8,060 nucleotides of DNA from Candidatus Binatia bacterium (GTDB lineage: Bacteria > Desulfobacterota_B > Binatia > UBA9968), in contig JAICHC010000103.1 in NCBI GenBank assembly GCA_025922795.1, forward strand, positions 1 to 8,060, read 5' to 3'. A program made the position numbers and the translations under genes. Below the pieces are notes generated by a model. The model made no database searches, had not been told where the DNA came from, and worked only from the letters and a program-made list of their open reading frames with translations. Of this stretch, positions 1-7,776 are shown piece by piece; the first letter of the stretch is position 1; every line of letters starts with the position of its first letter.

Positions 1-26
1 ATCGAGCTTGGTTTTCGGCTTGACCC

Positions 27-530
27 ATGAAGTGTCCGTTCTGCCATCAGACCGAGAATCGAGTGATCGATTCACGCTTGAGCAAAGACAGCAACATGAT
101 CCGGCGTCGGCGCGAGTGCGAGCGTTGCAGTCGGCGTTTCACCACCTATGAGCGGGTCGAAGAGATGATGCCGCTGGTGGTTAAAAAAGACGGCCGTCGC
201 GAAACCTTTGACCGGCTCAAGATCATCAACGGCTTGAAGCGCGCTTGCGAAAAGCGCCCGGTGAGCATCAATACGATCGAGGCGATCACTGATCGTATCG
301 AAAGGACGGTGCAGGAGCGCGGTGAAAAGGAAATTGCCAGCTCTTTAATCGGCGAAACGTTGATGCGCGAGCTGCATGACACCGATCCGGTCGCCTACGT
401 GCGTTTCGCTTCCGTCTATCGATCTTTCAAAGACATCAATGAGTTCATGGTCGAATTGGAAGAGCTTCTGAAGGAGCGTAAGGGCACGCCTGGGGCGAAA
501 GTGACCGAGCTCCGACAAAAAAGGGATTAG
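27..530 (+). CDS. nrdR: Transcriptional repressor NrdR
   Basis: NrdR is a cytoplasmic zinc-ribbon/ATP-cone regulator that represses ribonucleotide reductase genes in response to ATP/dATP. The 167-residue product shows the family layout. An N-terminal zinc ribbon has Cys3-x2-Cys6 and Cys31-x2-Cys34, with the basic DNA-contacting stretch RRRREC at 26-31. An ATP-cone runs from about residue 49 to 139 and contains [13 protein letters not shown] (51-63) and [13 protein letters not shown] (122-134). The last 20 or so residues are a charged tail, making it slightly longer than the usual roughly 150 residues. The ATG at 27 is chosen because the family starts with M-K/R-C-P-F/Y-C. No good Shine-Dalgarno is seen before it. 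ribD follows after 5 bases, an arrangement common in proteobacteria. I see no NrdR box in the window, so its targets must lie elsewhere. Confidence 0.97.
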   Translation: MKCPFCHQTENRVIDSRLSKDSNMIRRRRECERCSRRFTTYERVEEMMPLVVKKDGRRETFDRLKIINGLKRACEKRPVSINTIEAITDRIERTVQERGEKEIASSLIGETLMRELHDTDPVAYVRFASVYRSFKDINEFMVELEELLKERKGTPGAKVTELRQKRD

Positions 531-535
531 CCTCT

Positions 536-1639
536 TTGTCCGAATCTCGCCGCGGCGCGCAAGACGAGTATTATCTGCGCATGGCTTGCCGAGTGGCGCA
601 AAAGGCGGCAGGTCGAACCAGTCCCAATCCCCAGGTCGGCGCCGTTCTCGTGCGCCGAGGAAAGATTGTCGCCACCGGCTATCACCGCTTCGCCGGCGCT
701 GACCACGCGGAAATCGCCGCGCTCAAGCGCGCCGGGGCGAAAGCCCGGGGCGCGATTCTCTACCTGACACTCGAACCATGCAGCCACCAGGGACGCACGC
801 CGCCGTGTACCGGAGCTTTAATTCGCGCCGGCATCAAGGAGGTCGTTTGCGGAACGAAAGATCCCAATCCATTGGTGGCTGGGCGGGGCATTCGGCAGCT
901 TAGGCGCGCCGGTATTAAAGTTCGCGTGGGGCTGCTCGAAAATGAATGCCGCAGGCTGATCGAAACTTTCGCTAAGTACATCACCCGGCGGATGCCTTTT
1001 GTGACCCTTAAGCTGGCGGCGACGCTTGACGGCAGAATCGCCACGTTGACCGGTGACTCGCGCTGGGTGAGCGGCGAGGAGTCGCGCCTTGCGGTTCATC
1101 GGCTGCGCAATGAGGTCGACGCGGTTCTCGTCGGTTCTGGCACGGTCAAGGCCGACGATCCGCAACTGACCTGCCGGATTGCGCGCGGGCGCAATCCGTG
1201 GCGCATCATTCTGGACAGCCGTCTACTTATTCCGCTTTCGGCAAAAGTCCTGCGCCATAAAGACCCGGAAAAAACCATTGTTGCCGCAGGGGGCCGGGTT
1301 GCCCCCGCCAAGGTTCGTGCGCTCCAACTTCTCGGTGCGCAGGTGTGGCGATTACCACTCAGGCAAAATAAAGTGGCCTGGCGGCCGCTGCTGAGAAAAC
1401 TTGCGGAGGCGGGCATCGTCAGCGTGATGATCGAAGGCGGCGGCGCCACCGCAGCTTCGGCGCTCGAAGCAAAGATCGTCGACAAGATCATGTTTTTCTA
1501 CGCGCCGAAAATTCTTGGCGGCGATGGCCGGCCGATGCTCGATGGCTTGGGGTTTCGCCGGATGAAGAGCGCGCTCATGGTCAAAGATCTTCGGGTCAGG
1601 AGATCCGGCGGAGATTTAATCGTGACCGGGTATCTGTGA
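536..1639 (+). CDS. ribD: Bifunctional riboflavin deaminase/reductase RibD
   Basis: RibD carries out two riboflavin steps: deamination of the 2,5-diamino-6-ribosylaminopyrimidinone phosphate made by GTP cyclohydrolase II, then NADPH-dependent reduction of the ribosyl side chain. The 367-residue protein has both domains. The N-terminal cytidine-deaminase-like domain (about 10-150) shows TSPNPQVGAV (28-37), HAE (57-59, zinc ligand and catalytic Glu) and PCSHQGRTPPC (81-91, zinc ligands Cys82 and Cys91). The reductase domain (about 154-367) shows LKLAATLDGRIA, DSRWVSGEESR (174-184), GSGTVKADDPQLT (200-212), IEGGG (299-303) and APKILGG. The start is TTG at 536. It lies 9 bases after AAGGGA, and the next in-frame ATG (581) would delete the conserved EYYLRMA helix. 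The gene begins 5 bases after nrdR stops, suggesting translational coupling. Confidence 0.96.
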   Translation: MSESRRGAQDEYYLRMACRVAQKAAGRTSPNPQVGAVLVRRGKIVATGYHRFAGADHAEIAALKRAGAKARGAILYLTLEPCSHQGRTPPCTGALIRAGIKEVVCGTKDPNPLVAGRGIRQLRRAGIKVRVGLLENECRRLIETFAKYITRRMPFVTLKLAATLDGRIATLTGDSRWVSGEESRLAVHRLRNEVDAVLVGSGTVKADDPQLTCRIARGRNPWRIILDSRLLIPLSAKVLRHKDPEKTIVAAGGRVAPAKVRALQLLGAQVWRLPLRQNKVAWRPLLRKLAEAGIVSVMIEGGGATAASALEAKIVDKIMFFYAPKILGGDGRPMLDGLGFRRMKSALMVKDLRVRRSGGDLIVTGYL

Positions 1640-1686
1640 AAATGTCAGGGCGGGTGTTGGCCAAGAAATGATTCAGGTTGGACTTG

Positions 1687-2280
1687 ATGTTTACCGGGTT
1701 GATTGAAGATGTCGGCGTCGTCGACGCGCTGCGACTTAACCAAGGTTCAGCAGTTTTGACGGTGAAAACCGGTTTGGCCGTCAATTCAATGCGCCTTGGC
1801 GCCAGCATCGCCGTCAATGGCGCCTGTTTGACGGTTGTCAAGAAGCGCCGCGGCGCATTTACCGTCGATGTTTCGCCGGAGACCCTCAGAATGACCAACC
1901 TGGATCAGCTGCGCGTCGGTAGCCTGGTTAACCTCGAGCAACCGATGCGTTTGCAAGAGCGCCTCGGCGGCCATCTGGTGACCGGTCACGTCGATGGCAT
2001 CGGCACGGTGTGGAGCATCGCCAAGGAAGGCGACTTTACGATATTTCGTTTGCGCGCGCCGCGCCCTCTTGGCGCGCTGTTGGTGTCGAAAGGGTCGGTC
2101 GCCGTGGACGGCATCAGTTTGACCGTTAATCAGTGCCGCGCCGGTGACTTTTCGGTGGCGATTATTCCGTTCACATTGCGTCACACGAATTTGCGCGCTC
2201 GCCGGGTAGGTGATAAAGTCAACATCGAAACCGACTTGATCGGTAAATACGTTCAAAACTTCGTGCAACAGCGCAAGTAA
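1687..2280 (+). CDS. ribE: Riboflavin synthase alpha chain
   Basis: This is riboflavin synthase, a trimeric enzyme that dismutates two 6,7-dimethyl-8-ribityllumazines to riboflavin plus the pyrimidine that RibH recycles. The 197-residue product contains the two tandem lumazine-binding barrels typical of the family. Barrel one starts MFTGLIEDVG and has IAVNGACLTV (41-50) and SPETLRMTNL (63-72). After the linker GGHLVTGHVDGIG (94-106), barrel two repeats the pattern with VAVDGISLTV (138-147) and IPFTLRHTNL (160-169), ending in VNIETDLIGKYVQ. A TTG at 1678 would add three residues, but the family starts at M-F-T-G, so the ATG at 1687 is preferred. It is preceded by a modest purine-rich AGGTTGGA. 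The 47-base gap after ribD holds no recognisable signal. This gene is called ribE or ribC depending on the organism. Confidence 0.96.
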   Translation: MFTGLIEDVGVVDALRLNQGSAVLTVKTGLAVNSMRLGASIAVNGACLTVVKKRRGAFTVDVSPETLRMTNLDQLRVGSLVNLEQPMRLQERLGGHLVTGHVDGIGTVWSIAKEGDFTIFRLRAPRPLGALLVSKGSVAVDGISLTVNQCRAGDFSVAIIPFTLRHTNLRARRVGDKVNIETDLIGKYVQNFVQQRK

Positions 2281-2305
2281 GTCCGGCGGCTCCCGCATCA
2301 ATCCC

Positions 2306-3532
2306 ATGCCAATCGCCAGTATCGAAGAAGGTTTGGAGGAAATCCGTAACGGCCGGATGGTGATTTTGGTCGACGAAGACGCGCCGGACAGCAATGGTTT
2401 TTTCAGTATGGCGGCCGAGAAGGTTTCCGCACAGAGCCTCAATTACATGATGCACCACGGCCGCGGCATCATCTACGTGACGCTGACCGACGAGCGCATT
2501 CGCGAGCTTGGCATTCCAATGATCCCGGAGGAGAACAGTCCCCTGGCCGGGTTGATTTGCGGCGCGTCGTTTTCGATCAGCCTGTCAGGCGTGCATGGCG
2601 TGTCCGCCCAGGGCCGCGCCCACACGATTCAGGCCGTCATCGCCGATCTCACCAAACACGAAGATTTGGTGATCCCAGGCCATGTCCAGCCGCTGCAAGC
2701 GCGCAGCGGTGGCGTGCTGGCGCGCTCGGGGCGCACCGACGCTTCGGTGGATCTGGCGCGCTTGGCCGGGTTCAAGCCGGCTGGAGTCATTTGTCAGATT
2801 TTAGACGAGGACGGCTCGGTGGCATTGCTGCCTGTGCTGGAACGACTGGCCGAGCGGCAGCGACTGAAGATTGTCTCGGTGGCGAACTTGATCGCTCATC
2901 GGCTGCGCACCGAAAGCTTGGTCAAGCGTGTGGCCGAGCAGGAGTTTCCGACCATCCACGGGGGCATGTATCGGGCGATCGTTTATCGCAACGAAGTCGA
3001 TCGCGTCGAGCATATGGCGCTGGTCAAAGGCGAAGTCAGCGGCGCGGACTGCGTTTTGGTGCGAGTCCATTCCGAGTGTTTGACCGGTGATGTGTTCGGC
3101 TCGGAGCGTTGCGATTGCGGCGATCAGATTCGCCAATCCCTGCGGCTGATCGATGAACAAGGCTTGGGTGTGCTGATCTACATGCATCAGGAAGGCCGTG
3201 GCATCGGTCTGACCAACAAGATTAGAGCCTATGCGCTGCAGGATCAGGGGCGTGATACGGTAGAAGCCAATTTGGAGTTGGGCTTTAAAGAAGATCTGCG
3301 CGATTACGGCATCGGTGCGCAAATTTTGCGCGACTTGAACATCGACAAGATTGCGTTGTTGACTAACAATCCGCGTAAAATCTCCGGGCTCGAGGGTTAC
3401 GGTGTCAAAGTTCTCGAACGCGTTCCTCTCGAGGTGGTGCCGCGCGACAGCAATATCCACTATCTGCGTACCAAGCAGAGAAAGTTGGGTCATCTCTTTT
3501 CCAATCTGGAAAGCAAATCCGCCAAGCACTGA
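2306..3532 (+). CDS. ribBA: RibBA fusion: intact GTP cyclohydrolase II, degenerate RibB domain
   Basis: This 408-residue protein fuses a DHBP synthase-like domain (about 1-200) to GTP cyclohydrolase II (about 205-405). The C-terminal half looks fully active. It has zinc ligands in HSEC (Cys258) and RCDC (Cys269, Cys271), HQEGRGIGL (294-302), IRAYALQDQG with Tyr309, EDLRD (329-333) with the catalytic Asp/Arg pair, and LLTNNPRKI. It should convert GTP to the pyrimidine used by RibD. The N-terminal half keeps the fold (AAEKV, HGRG, IPGHVQPL, SGGVLAR, LAGFKPAGVIC) but not the catalytic set. The usual DDEDRENEGD loop reads VDEDAPDSNGFF (22-33), the Cys of LIC is Tyr57, the His of GHTEA is Arg143, and the Glu of ICE is Gln164. 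DHBP synthase activity is therefore doubtful. The ATG at 2306 matches the usual MPI...IEE start, though no clear Shine-Dalgarno precedes it. Confidence 0.93.
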   Translation: MPIASIEEGLEEIRNGRMVILVDEDAPDSNGFFSMAAEKVSAQSLNYMMHHGRGIIYVTLTDERIRELGIPMIPEENSPLAGLICGASFSISLSGVHGVSAQGRAHTIQAVIADLTKHEDLVIPGHVQPLQARSGGVLARSGRTDASVDLARLAGFKPAGVICQILDEDGSVALLPVLERLAERQRLKIVSVANLIAHRLRTESLVKRVAEQEFPTIHGGMYRAIVYRNEVDRVEHMALVKGEVSGADCVLVRVHSECLTGDVFGSERCDCGDQIRQSLRLIDEQGLGVLIYMHQEGRGIGLTNKIRAYALQDQGRDTVEANLELGFKEDLRDYGIGAQILRDLNIDKIALLTNNPRKISGLEGYGVKVLERVPLEVVPRDSNIHYLRTKQRKLGHLFSNLESKSAKH

Positions 3533-3552
3533 CCGCCTCAGATCACGTTGCG

Positions 3553-4020
3553 ATGGCAAACGTTGTTGACGGAACAAAGGACGCACGCGGGCTCAAGATC
3601 GGCATCATCGTCAGCCGCTTCAATCATTTTGTCACGGAGAAGCTGCTCGACGGCGCGATCGACGCATTCAAGAGCCATGGTGGCGCTGAAGAGGACCTGA
3701 CCATCGTGCGAGTGCCAGGCGCGTTCGAGATTCCACTGGTGCTGGAGAGGATGGCGAGCGGCGGCAAATACGATGCCTTGGTTTGTCTCGGCGCGGTGAT
3801 CCGCGGCGATACACCGCATTTTGAATATGTTTGCGACGCAGTAACGCGCGGCATCGGCGACGCGGTGCGGGCCTACAAGATTCCGATTGGTTTCGGAGTA
3901 TTGACAACCGACAACGTCCAGCAGGCCATGGACCGAGCGGGTACGAAGGACGGCAACAAAGGGTACGAAGCATTGCTCACGGCGGTTGAAATGATTCACG
4001 TCATCGAGCGCATTTCGTAG
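3553..4020 (+). CDS. ribH: 6,7-dimethyl-8-ribityllumazine synthase
   Basis: Lumazine synthase condenses 5-amino-6-ribitylaminouracil with DHBP to form 6,7-dimethyl-8-ribityllumazine, the substrate of RibE. The 155-residue length is normal for this icosahedral or pentameric enzyme. Visible motifs in order: SRFNHFVT (21-28) with the substrate-stacking Phe23-Asn24, VPGAFEIP (54-61), GAVIRGDTPHFEYV (80-93) with catalytic His89, PIGFGVLTTDN (111-121), and DRAG (127-130) with Arg128, which binds phosphate in the family. The family signature NKGYEAL follows at 135-141. All active-site residues I can place are present, so the enzyme needs a real DHBP supply even though the neighbouring RibB domain looks inactive. 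The ATG at 3553 is 20 bases after ribBA stops and has no obvious Shine-Dalgarno, so translation probably depends on coupling to ribBA. Confidence 0.97.
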   Translation: MANVVDGTKDARGLKIGIIVSRFNHFVTEKLLDGAIDAFKSHGGAEEDLTIVRVPGAFEIPLVLERMASGGKYDALVCLGAVIRGDTPHFEYVCDAVTRGIGDAVRAYKIPIGFGVLTTDNVQQAMDRAGTKDGNKGYEALLTAVEMIHVIERIS

Positions 4021-4060
4021 ACGCACTTCGCCGTCACCGACAAAATCTCAGAGCACCTTT

Positions 4061-4516
4061 TTGTCAGAGCATCAACAGGAATCGGCGACCGGCCACTCCG
4101 GCAAAGGCACGCGACGCAAGGGCCGCGAGTTGGCGCTTCAGGCGCTGTACCAGATCGAGATCACCGGTGATCCTTCGGTCAACGCCGTGGAATCATTTTT
4201 GCGCCACTTCGAAGGCAACGCCAAGGCAAAGGAATTCGCGCGCCGCTTGGTGTCAGGAGTCGTGAGCCAAGGCGCCACTATCGATCAGACCATCGAGCAA
4301 ACGACGGAAAACTGGAAACTGGCGCGGCTTGCCAAGGTCGATTTGGTGATCCTGCGCATGGCGACTTACGAGTTGACCTTTTGTCCGGACATCCCGGTGG
4401 CCGTCAGCCTGGATGAGGCAATCGAAATCGCCAAGCGCTTCGGCAGCGCGGATTCGGCCAACTTCATCAACGGGGTGTTGGACCAAATCGCTCACGTCCG
4501 GAATCTGAAAGCGTGA
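4061..4516 (+). CDS. nusB: Transcription antitermination factor NusB
   Basis: NusB binds boxA RNA together with S10 (NusE) and takes part in antitermination of rRNA operons. The 151-residue all-helical protein shows the family signature. RRKGRELALQALYQ (18-31) is the basic RNA-binding first helix. It is followed by FARRLVSGV (59-67), WKLARLAKVDLVILRMATYEL (from residue 85), and IPVAVSLDEAIEIAKRFGS (111-129) running into FINGVLDQI (135-143). The start is uncertain. TTG at 4061 is the only usual start codon in the gap after ribH that keeps the first helix. It gives a polar 17-residue lead-in and lacks a clear Shine-Dalgarno. The ribH-nusB link is widespread in bacteria. The TGA stop lies 9 bases before the leuS ATG. 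Confidence 0.94.
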   Translation: MSEHQQESATGHSGKGTRRKGRELALQALYQIEITGDPSVNAVESFLRHFEGNAKAKEFARRLVSGVVSQGATIDQTIEQTTENWKLARLAKVDLVILRMATYELTFCPDIPVAVSLDEAIEIAKRFGSADSANFINGVLDQIAHVRNLKA

Positions 4517-4525
4517 TTGAAAGTT

Positions 4526-7123
4526 ATGGAAGAACACTATCAAGCCAAAAGCATCGAGGCTAAATGGCAGCGCCTTTGGGCTGAGGATCAGACGTTCAAT
4601 GTCGCCGAGGACTCGGCGAAATCAAAGTATTACGTGCTGGAAATGTTTCCCTATCCGTCCGGTCGCATTCACATGGGTCATGTGCGCAACTACTCGATCG
4701 GCGACGTGGTCGCGCGCTACAAGCGTATGCGCGGTTTCAACGTGCTTCATCCGATGGGCTGGGACGCTTTCGGTTTGCCGGCGGAGAACGCCGCCATCGA
4801 GCGCGGCGTTCATCCGAAGCAGTGGACGCAGGAAAATATTGCTTACATGAAGGCACAGCTTCAGCGCATGGGCCTTTCTTACGATTGGGCGCGGGAGCTG
4901 GCCACCTGCGAGCCCGAGTATTACCGCTGGAATCAGTGGATCTTTACGCAGTTTTTCAAAAAAGGCTTGGCTTACAAGAAGAACGCATTCGTCAACTGGT
5001 GTCCTTCCTGCGAAACCGTGCTGGCCAACGAACAGGTGGTTGACGGCGCTTGTTGGCGTTGCGACTCCGCGGTCGTTCAGCGGGAATTGGAACAGTGGTT
5101 TTTCCGCATCACCGATTACGCCGAGGAACTGCTCGCCGATCTGGACAAACTCAAGGGGTGGCCCGACAAGGTGCTGACCATGCAGCGCAACTGGATCGGC
5201 AAGTCGATCGGTGCCGAAATCGATTTTCCAGTGGTGGGTCATGACCGGGGGTTGCGCATTTTTACGACCCGCCCCGACACCATCTTCGGCGCAACCTTTG
5301 TCTCGCTTGCCGTCGAGCATCCGCTGGCGCTCAAACTGGCGCGTGACACGCCCCAGCAAAGAGCGGTCGAAGCATTCATCGAGCGGGTGAGAAAGATTAG
5401 CCAGGCACGCCGCGGCGAGGATGAAGCTGAGAAGGAAGGCGTCTTTACCGGCGCCTACTGTCGTAATCCGTTCACGGGCGAGGACATTCCGATCTATCTC
5501 GCAAACTTCGTGCTCATGGAGTACGGCACCGGCGCGGTGATGGCGGTACCCGCGCACGACCAGCGCGATTTTGAATTCGCTAGAAAGTACCATCTGCCGA
5601 TCCGTTTGGTGATTCAGCCGCAGAACCGGGCTCTCAGAGAGGCGGAGTTGACCGAGGCCTATGTCGACGAAGGAGTGATGGTCGACAGCGGAGAATTTTC
5701 CGGCCTGGCGAGTACCGAGGGCAAGGAAAAGATCGCAGCGCATGCGGAATCGAAAGGGTGGGGCAAAAAGGCGATCCGTTATCGTCTGCGTGATTGGGGC
5801 GTCTCGCGACAGCGATACTGGGGCACGCCGATTCCGATCATTTACTGTGACCCGTGCGGTACGGTTGCCGTGCCGGAGAGCGAGCTTCCGGTAAAGCTGC
5901 CCGAAGATGTGCCGTTTACCGGAAAGGGCGGTTCGCCGTTGCACGAGAGTCAATCCTTCTCAAAAGTCACTTGTCCGAAATGCGGAGGCGCGGCGAGGCG
6001 TGAGACCGACACCATCGACACTTTCGTCGATTCGTCGTGGTATTTTCTCCGCTATACTTCGGCAAATTCTACCACGGCGCCGTTCGAGGTCGAAAAGGCC
6101 CGTTATTGGATGGCGGTCGATCAATACATCGGCGGTGTCGAGCATGCCGTGTTGCATCTGCTCTATGCACGATTTTTCACCAAAGCGCTGCGTGACCTCG
6201 GGTTCGCCAAGGTCGATGAACCGTTTACGAACTTGCTCACGCAGGGAATGGTTTCCATGGAAACCTATCGTTGCGCCGAACATGGCTGGCTTTTCCCCGG
6301 AGATCTAATCGGCTCGGAAAAGGACGGCTGGCAATGCGCCGAGTGCCGCCGTCCGGTGACCATCGGCCGGGTCGAAAAGATGTCCAAGTCGAAGAAAAAC
6401 ATCATCGACCCCGAAGATCTCATCAGCCGCTACGGCGCCGATACCGCACGCCTGTTTGCACTCTTCGCTGCGCCGCCGGAAAAAGATCTGGAGTGGAGCG
6501 ATCAGGGTGTCGAGGGCGCCTATCGATTCTTGTCCCGGTTGTGGCGGTTGATTTTTCAACAACGCGATCTGTGGGCGAACCCTACCGGGAGCAACGGCGC
6601 CGGCGAGCTTTCCTCGGAGCTGCGCGATCTGCGGCGCATGATCCACCGGACGATTCAAAAAGTCACCGATGACATCGAAGAGCGTTTTCACTTCAACACC
6701 GCAATCGCCGCCATCATGGAGTTGCTAAACGCCTTGAGCGCCGCCGCCCAGCGCGGTGACGATTCGGAGGCGGGGCGCGAGATTCGCAAACAGGGGCTGG
6801 AAGCCGTGGTGCTGCTGCTCGCGCCGTTTGTCCCCCACGCCGCCAGCGAGCTGTGGCAGGAGCTCGGGCATCGGGAGCACGTCGATCAAGTACCGTGGCC
6901 GAGCTATTCGGCCGACGCGCTCGAGGAAGAAAAACTGCTGATCATCGTTCAAGTCAACGGCAAAGTGCGCGGCAAGATCACCGTGCCGGCCGACGTCACT
7001 CAGGAACGTATCGAGACCGATGCCTTGTCCGATCCAAAGGTCGCTGGCTTACTCGACGGCAAAAAGATCGGACGTGTGGTTTATGTGCCGCGTCGCCTGG
7101 TGAACATCGTAGTGGAGGGTTGA
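4526..7123 (+). CDS. leuS: Leucyl-tRNA synthetase
   Basis: This class I aminoacyl-tRNA synthetase charges tRNA-Leu with leucine and edits mischarged tRNA. The 865-residue protein is full length. HMGH is at 49-52 and KMSKS at 618-622, both intact. A four-Cys zinc knuckle sits at Cys159, Cys162, Cys176 and Cys179. The CP1 editing domain has TTRPDTIFG (247-255) with the threonine-rich editing site including Thr252, and [19 protein letters not shown] with Asp345. These positions agree with my recollection of E. coli LeuRS numbering. Further on are [11 protein letters not shown] and two additional Cys pairs before KMSKS. The C-terminal domain ends with [10 protein letters not shown] and [18 protein letters not shown] 4526 (MEEHY) is chosen over TTG 4517 because it aligns with the MQEQY-type start of the family. 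The gene lies between nusB and lptE in the same run. Confidence 0.98.
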   Translation: MEEHYQAKSIEAKWQRLWAEDQTFNVAEDSAKSKYYVLEMFPYPSGRIHMGHVRNYSIGDVVARYKRMRGFNVLHPMGWDAFGLPAENAAIERGVHPKQWTQENIAYMKAQLQRMGLSYDWARELATCEPEYYRWNQWIFTQFFKKGLAYKKNAFVNWCPSCETVLANEQVVDGACWRCDSAVVQRELEQWFFRITDYAEELLADLDKLKGWPDKVLTMQRNWIGKSIGAEIDFPVVGHDRGLRIFTTRPDTIFGATFVSLAVEHPLALKLARDTPQQRAVEAFIERVRKISQARRGEDEAEKEGVFTGAYCRNPFTGEDIPIYLANFVLMEYGTGAVMAVPAHDQRDFEFARKYHLPIRLVIQPQNRALREAELTEAYVDEGVMVDSGEFSGLASTEGKEKIAAHAESKGWGKKAIRYRLRDWGVSRQRYWGTPIPIIYCDPCGTVAVPESELPVKLPEDVPFTGKGGSPLHESQSFSKVTCPKCGGAARRETDTIDTFVDSSWYFLRYTSANSTTAPFEVEKARYWMAVDQYIGGVEHAVLHLLYARFFTKALRDLGFAKVDEPFTNLLTQGMVSMETYRCAEHGWLFPGDLIGSEKDGWQCAECRRPVTIGRVEKMSKSKKNIIDPEDLISRYGADTARLFALFAAPPEKDLEWSDQGVEGAYRFLSRLWRLIFQQRDLWANPTGSNGAGELSSELRDLRRMIHRTIQKVTDDIEERFHFNTAIAAIMELLNALSAAAQRGDDSEAGREIRKQGLEAVVLLLAPFVPHAASELWQELGHREHVDQVPWPSYSADALEEEKLLIIVQVNGKVRGKITVPADVTQERIETDALSDPKVAGLLDGKKIGRVVYVPRRLVNIVVEG
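7114..7119 (+). promoter_or_regulatory. Strong Shine-Dalgarno for lptE
   Basis: GGAGGG lies 8 bases before the lptE ATG and within the last codons of leuS. It is the only near-consensus ribosome binding site in the window. It supports the lptE start and suggests that lptE can be translated independently of leuS. Confidence 0.75.
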
Positions 7124-7127
7124 AAAC

Positions 7128-7742
7128 ATGCGCCAGGATCAGTCGCTTCGGCGCCGCTTTTTCCGCTATCTGATTGCTAGCGTCGTGCTTTCGGGTCTCG
7201 GCGCCTGCGGCTATCAATTTGTCGATGAAAGTTCACTGCTCCCCAAAGACGCTCGCACGATCTATGTGGAGCCTTTTGTGAACCGTAGCCGCGAAGTCGG
7301 CATGGAAAAAGAGCTCGCGACGGCGCTCCGCGGTGAATTTTATCGCCGCGGACGACTCCAAGTCGTCGAACAAGTCGAGCAGGCCGACGTGATCCTGAGC
7401 GGTGTGATTCGTTCCCTGGACAATACCGTCGCTTCGGTCAATCGCCGCGACGAAGTCCTGCAATATGAAGCCCTGCTGAATTTGGACGTGACTTTGCGCC
7501 GGCGCGAGCCCAACGAAATCCTGTGGCGCGGCCAGGAGCTTCGTCTGAGCGAAATCTACAACGGCTCACGGGCCGCGGTGGTGACGACCTCGTCGGAGTT
7601 TCGCACCGGCACCTTGAATGCTACCGACGTGCGCCGCATGACAGATATTCAACTCACGGAATTCGAACGGCGGGCGGTGGAGGACCAGCTCATGGAGCGC
7701 TTTGCCAAGGAGATTCACCAGCGCGTCATGGAAATGTTTTGA
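7128..7742 (+). CDS. lptE: LPS-assembly lipoprotein LptE
   Basis: LptE is the outer-membrane lipoprotein that plugs and supports the LptD barrel during lipopolysaccharide insertion at the cell surface. The 204-residue product has a lipoprotein signal peptide: a basic start with RRR at 8-10, a hydrophobic core of about 14-24, and the lipobox LGAC (24-27) with Cys27 as the lipidation site. The residue after Cys is Gly, not Asp, consistent with export to the outer membrane. The CGYQF that follows the signal is typical of the family. So is the body, which has TIYVEPFVNRS (44-54), ADVILSGVI, and a charged C-terminal helix. The sequence family is weakly conserved, so the call rests on the lipobox, CGY motif, size and position right after leuS, as in E. 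coli. It starts 4 bases after leuS stops. It lacks the usual downstream neighbour holA. Confidence 0.9.
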   Translation: MRQDQSLRRRFFRYLIASVVLSGLGACGYQFVDESSLLPKDARTIYVEPFVNRSREVGMEKELATALRGEFYRRGRLQVVEQVEQADVILSGVIRSLDNTVASVNRRDEVLQYEALLNLDVTLRRREPNEILWRGQELRLSEIYNGSRAAVVTTSSEFRTGTLNATDVRRMTDIQLTEFERRAVEDQLMERFAKEIHQRVMEMF

Positions 7743-7759
7743 GGATTGGCGTGCCTGGC

Positions 7760-7776
7760 GCTCCCGTAGGGTGAGC
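7760..7776. terminator. Possible weak hairpin between convergent lptE and rpsT
   Basis: GCTC at 7760-7763 can pair with GAGC at 7773-7776, and CC at 7764-7765 with GG at 7770-7771, leaving T7772 bulged and a short loop. This occupies most of the 34-base gap between the two convergent stops and could slow polymerase from either side. There is no T-run on either strand, so a classical intrinsic terminator is not supported. Confidence 0.2.

Noticed and set aside
1..30. Tail of an upstream gene ending in the ATGA overlapping the nrdR start
   Set aside because: Frame 1 ends at TGA 28-30 and frame 3 at TGA 21-23, so an upstream gene could end at either. The nine or fewer codons visible match no C-terminus I recognise, so no gene is called.
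1640..1686. Possible FMN riboswitch or internal promoter between ribD and ribE
   Set aside because: At 47 bases the gap is far too short for an FMN aptamer, and I see no convincing -35/-10 pair.
1786..2442. 218-codon - strand frame opposite ribE and the start of ribBA
   Set aside because: It spans two real genes antisense, with no recognisable motif or ribosome binding site.
2801..3586. 261-codon - strand frame opposite ribBA
   Set aside because: It is antisense to the conserved GTP cyclohydrolase II region, has no family resemblance, and reflects codon bias of the real gene.
4622..5953. 443-codon open frame on the - strand inside leuS
   Set aside because: It lies wholly antisense to a leuS gene whose motifs are all intact. 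Its translation shows no recognisable domain, and long antisense frames are common opposite GC-rich coding DNA.
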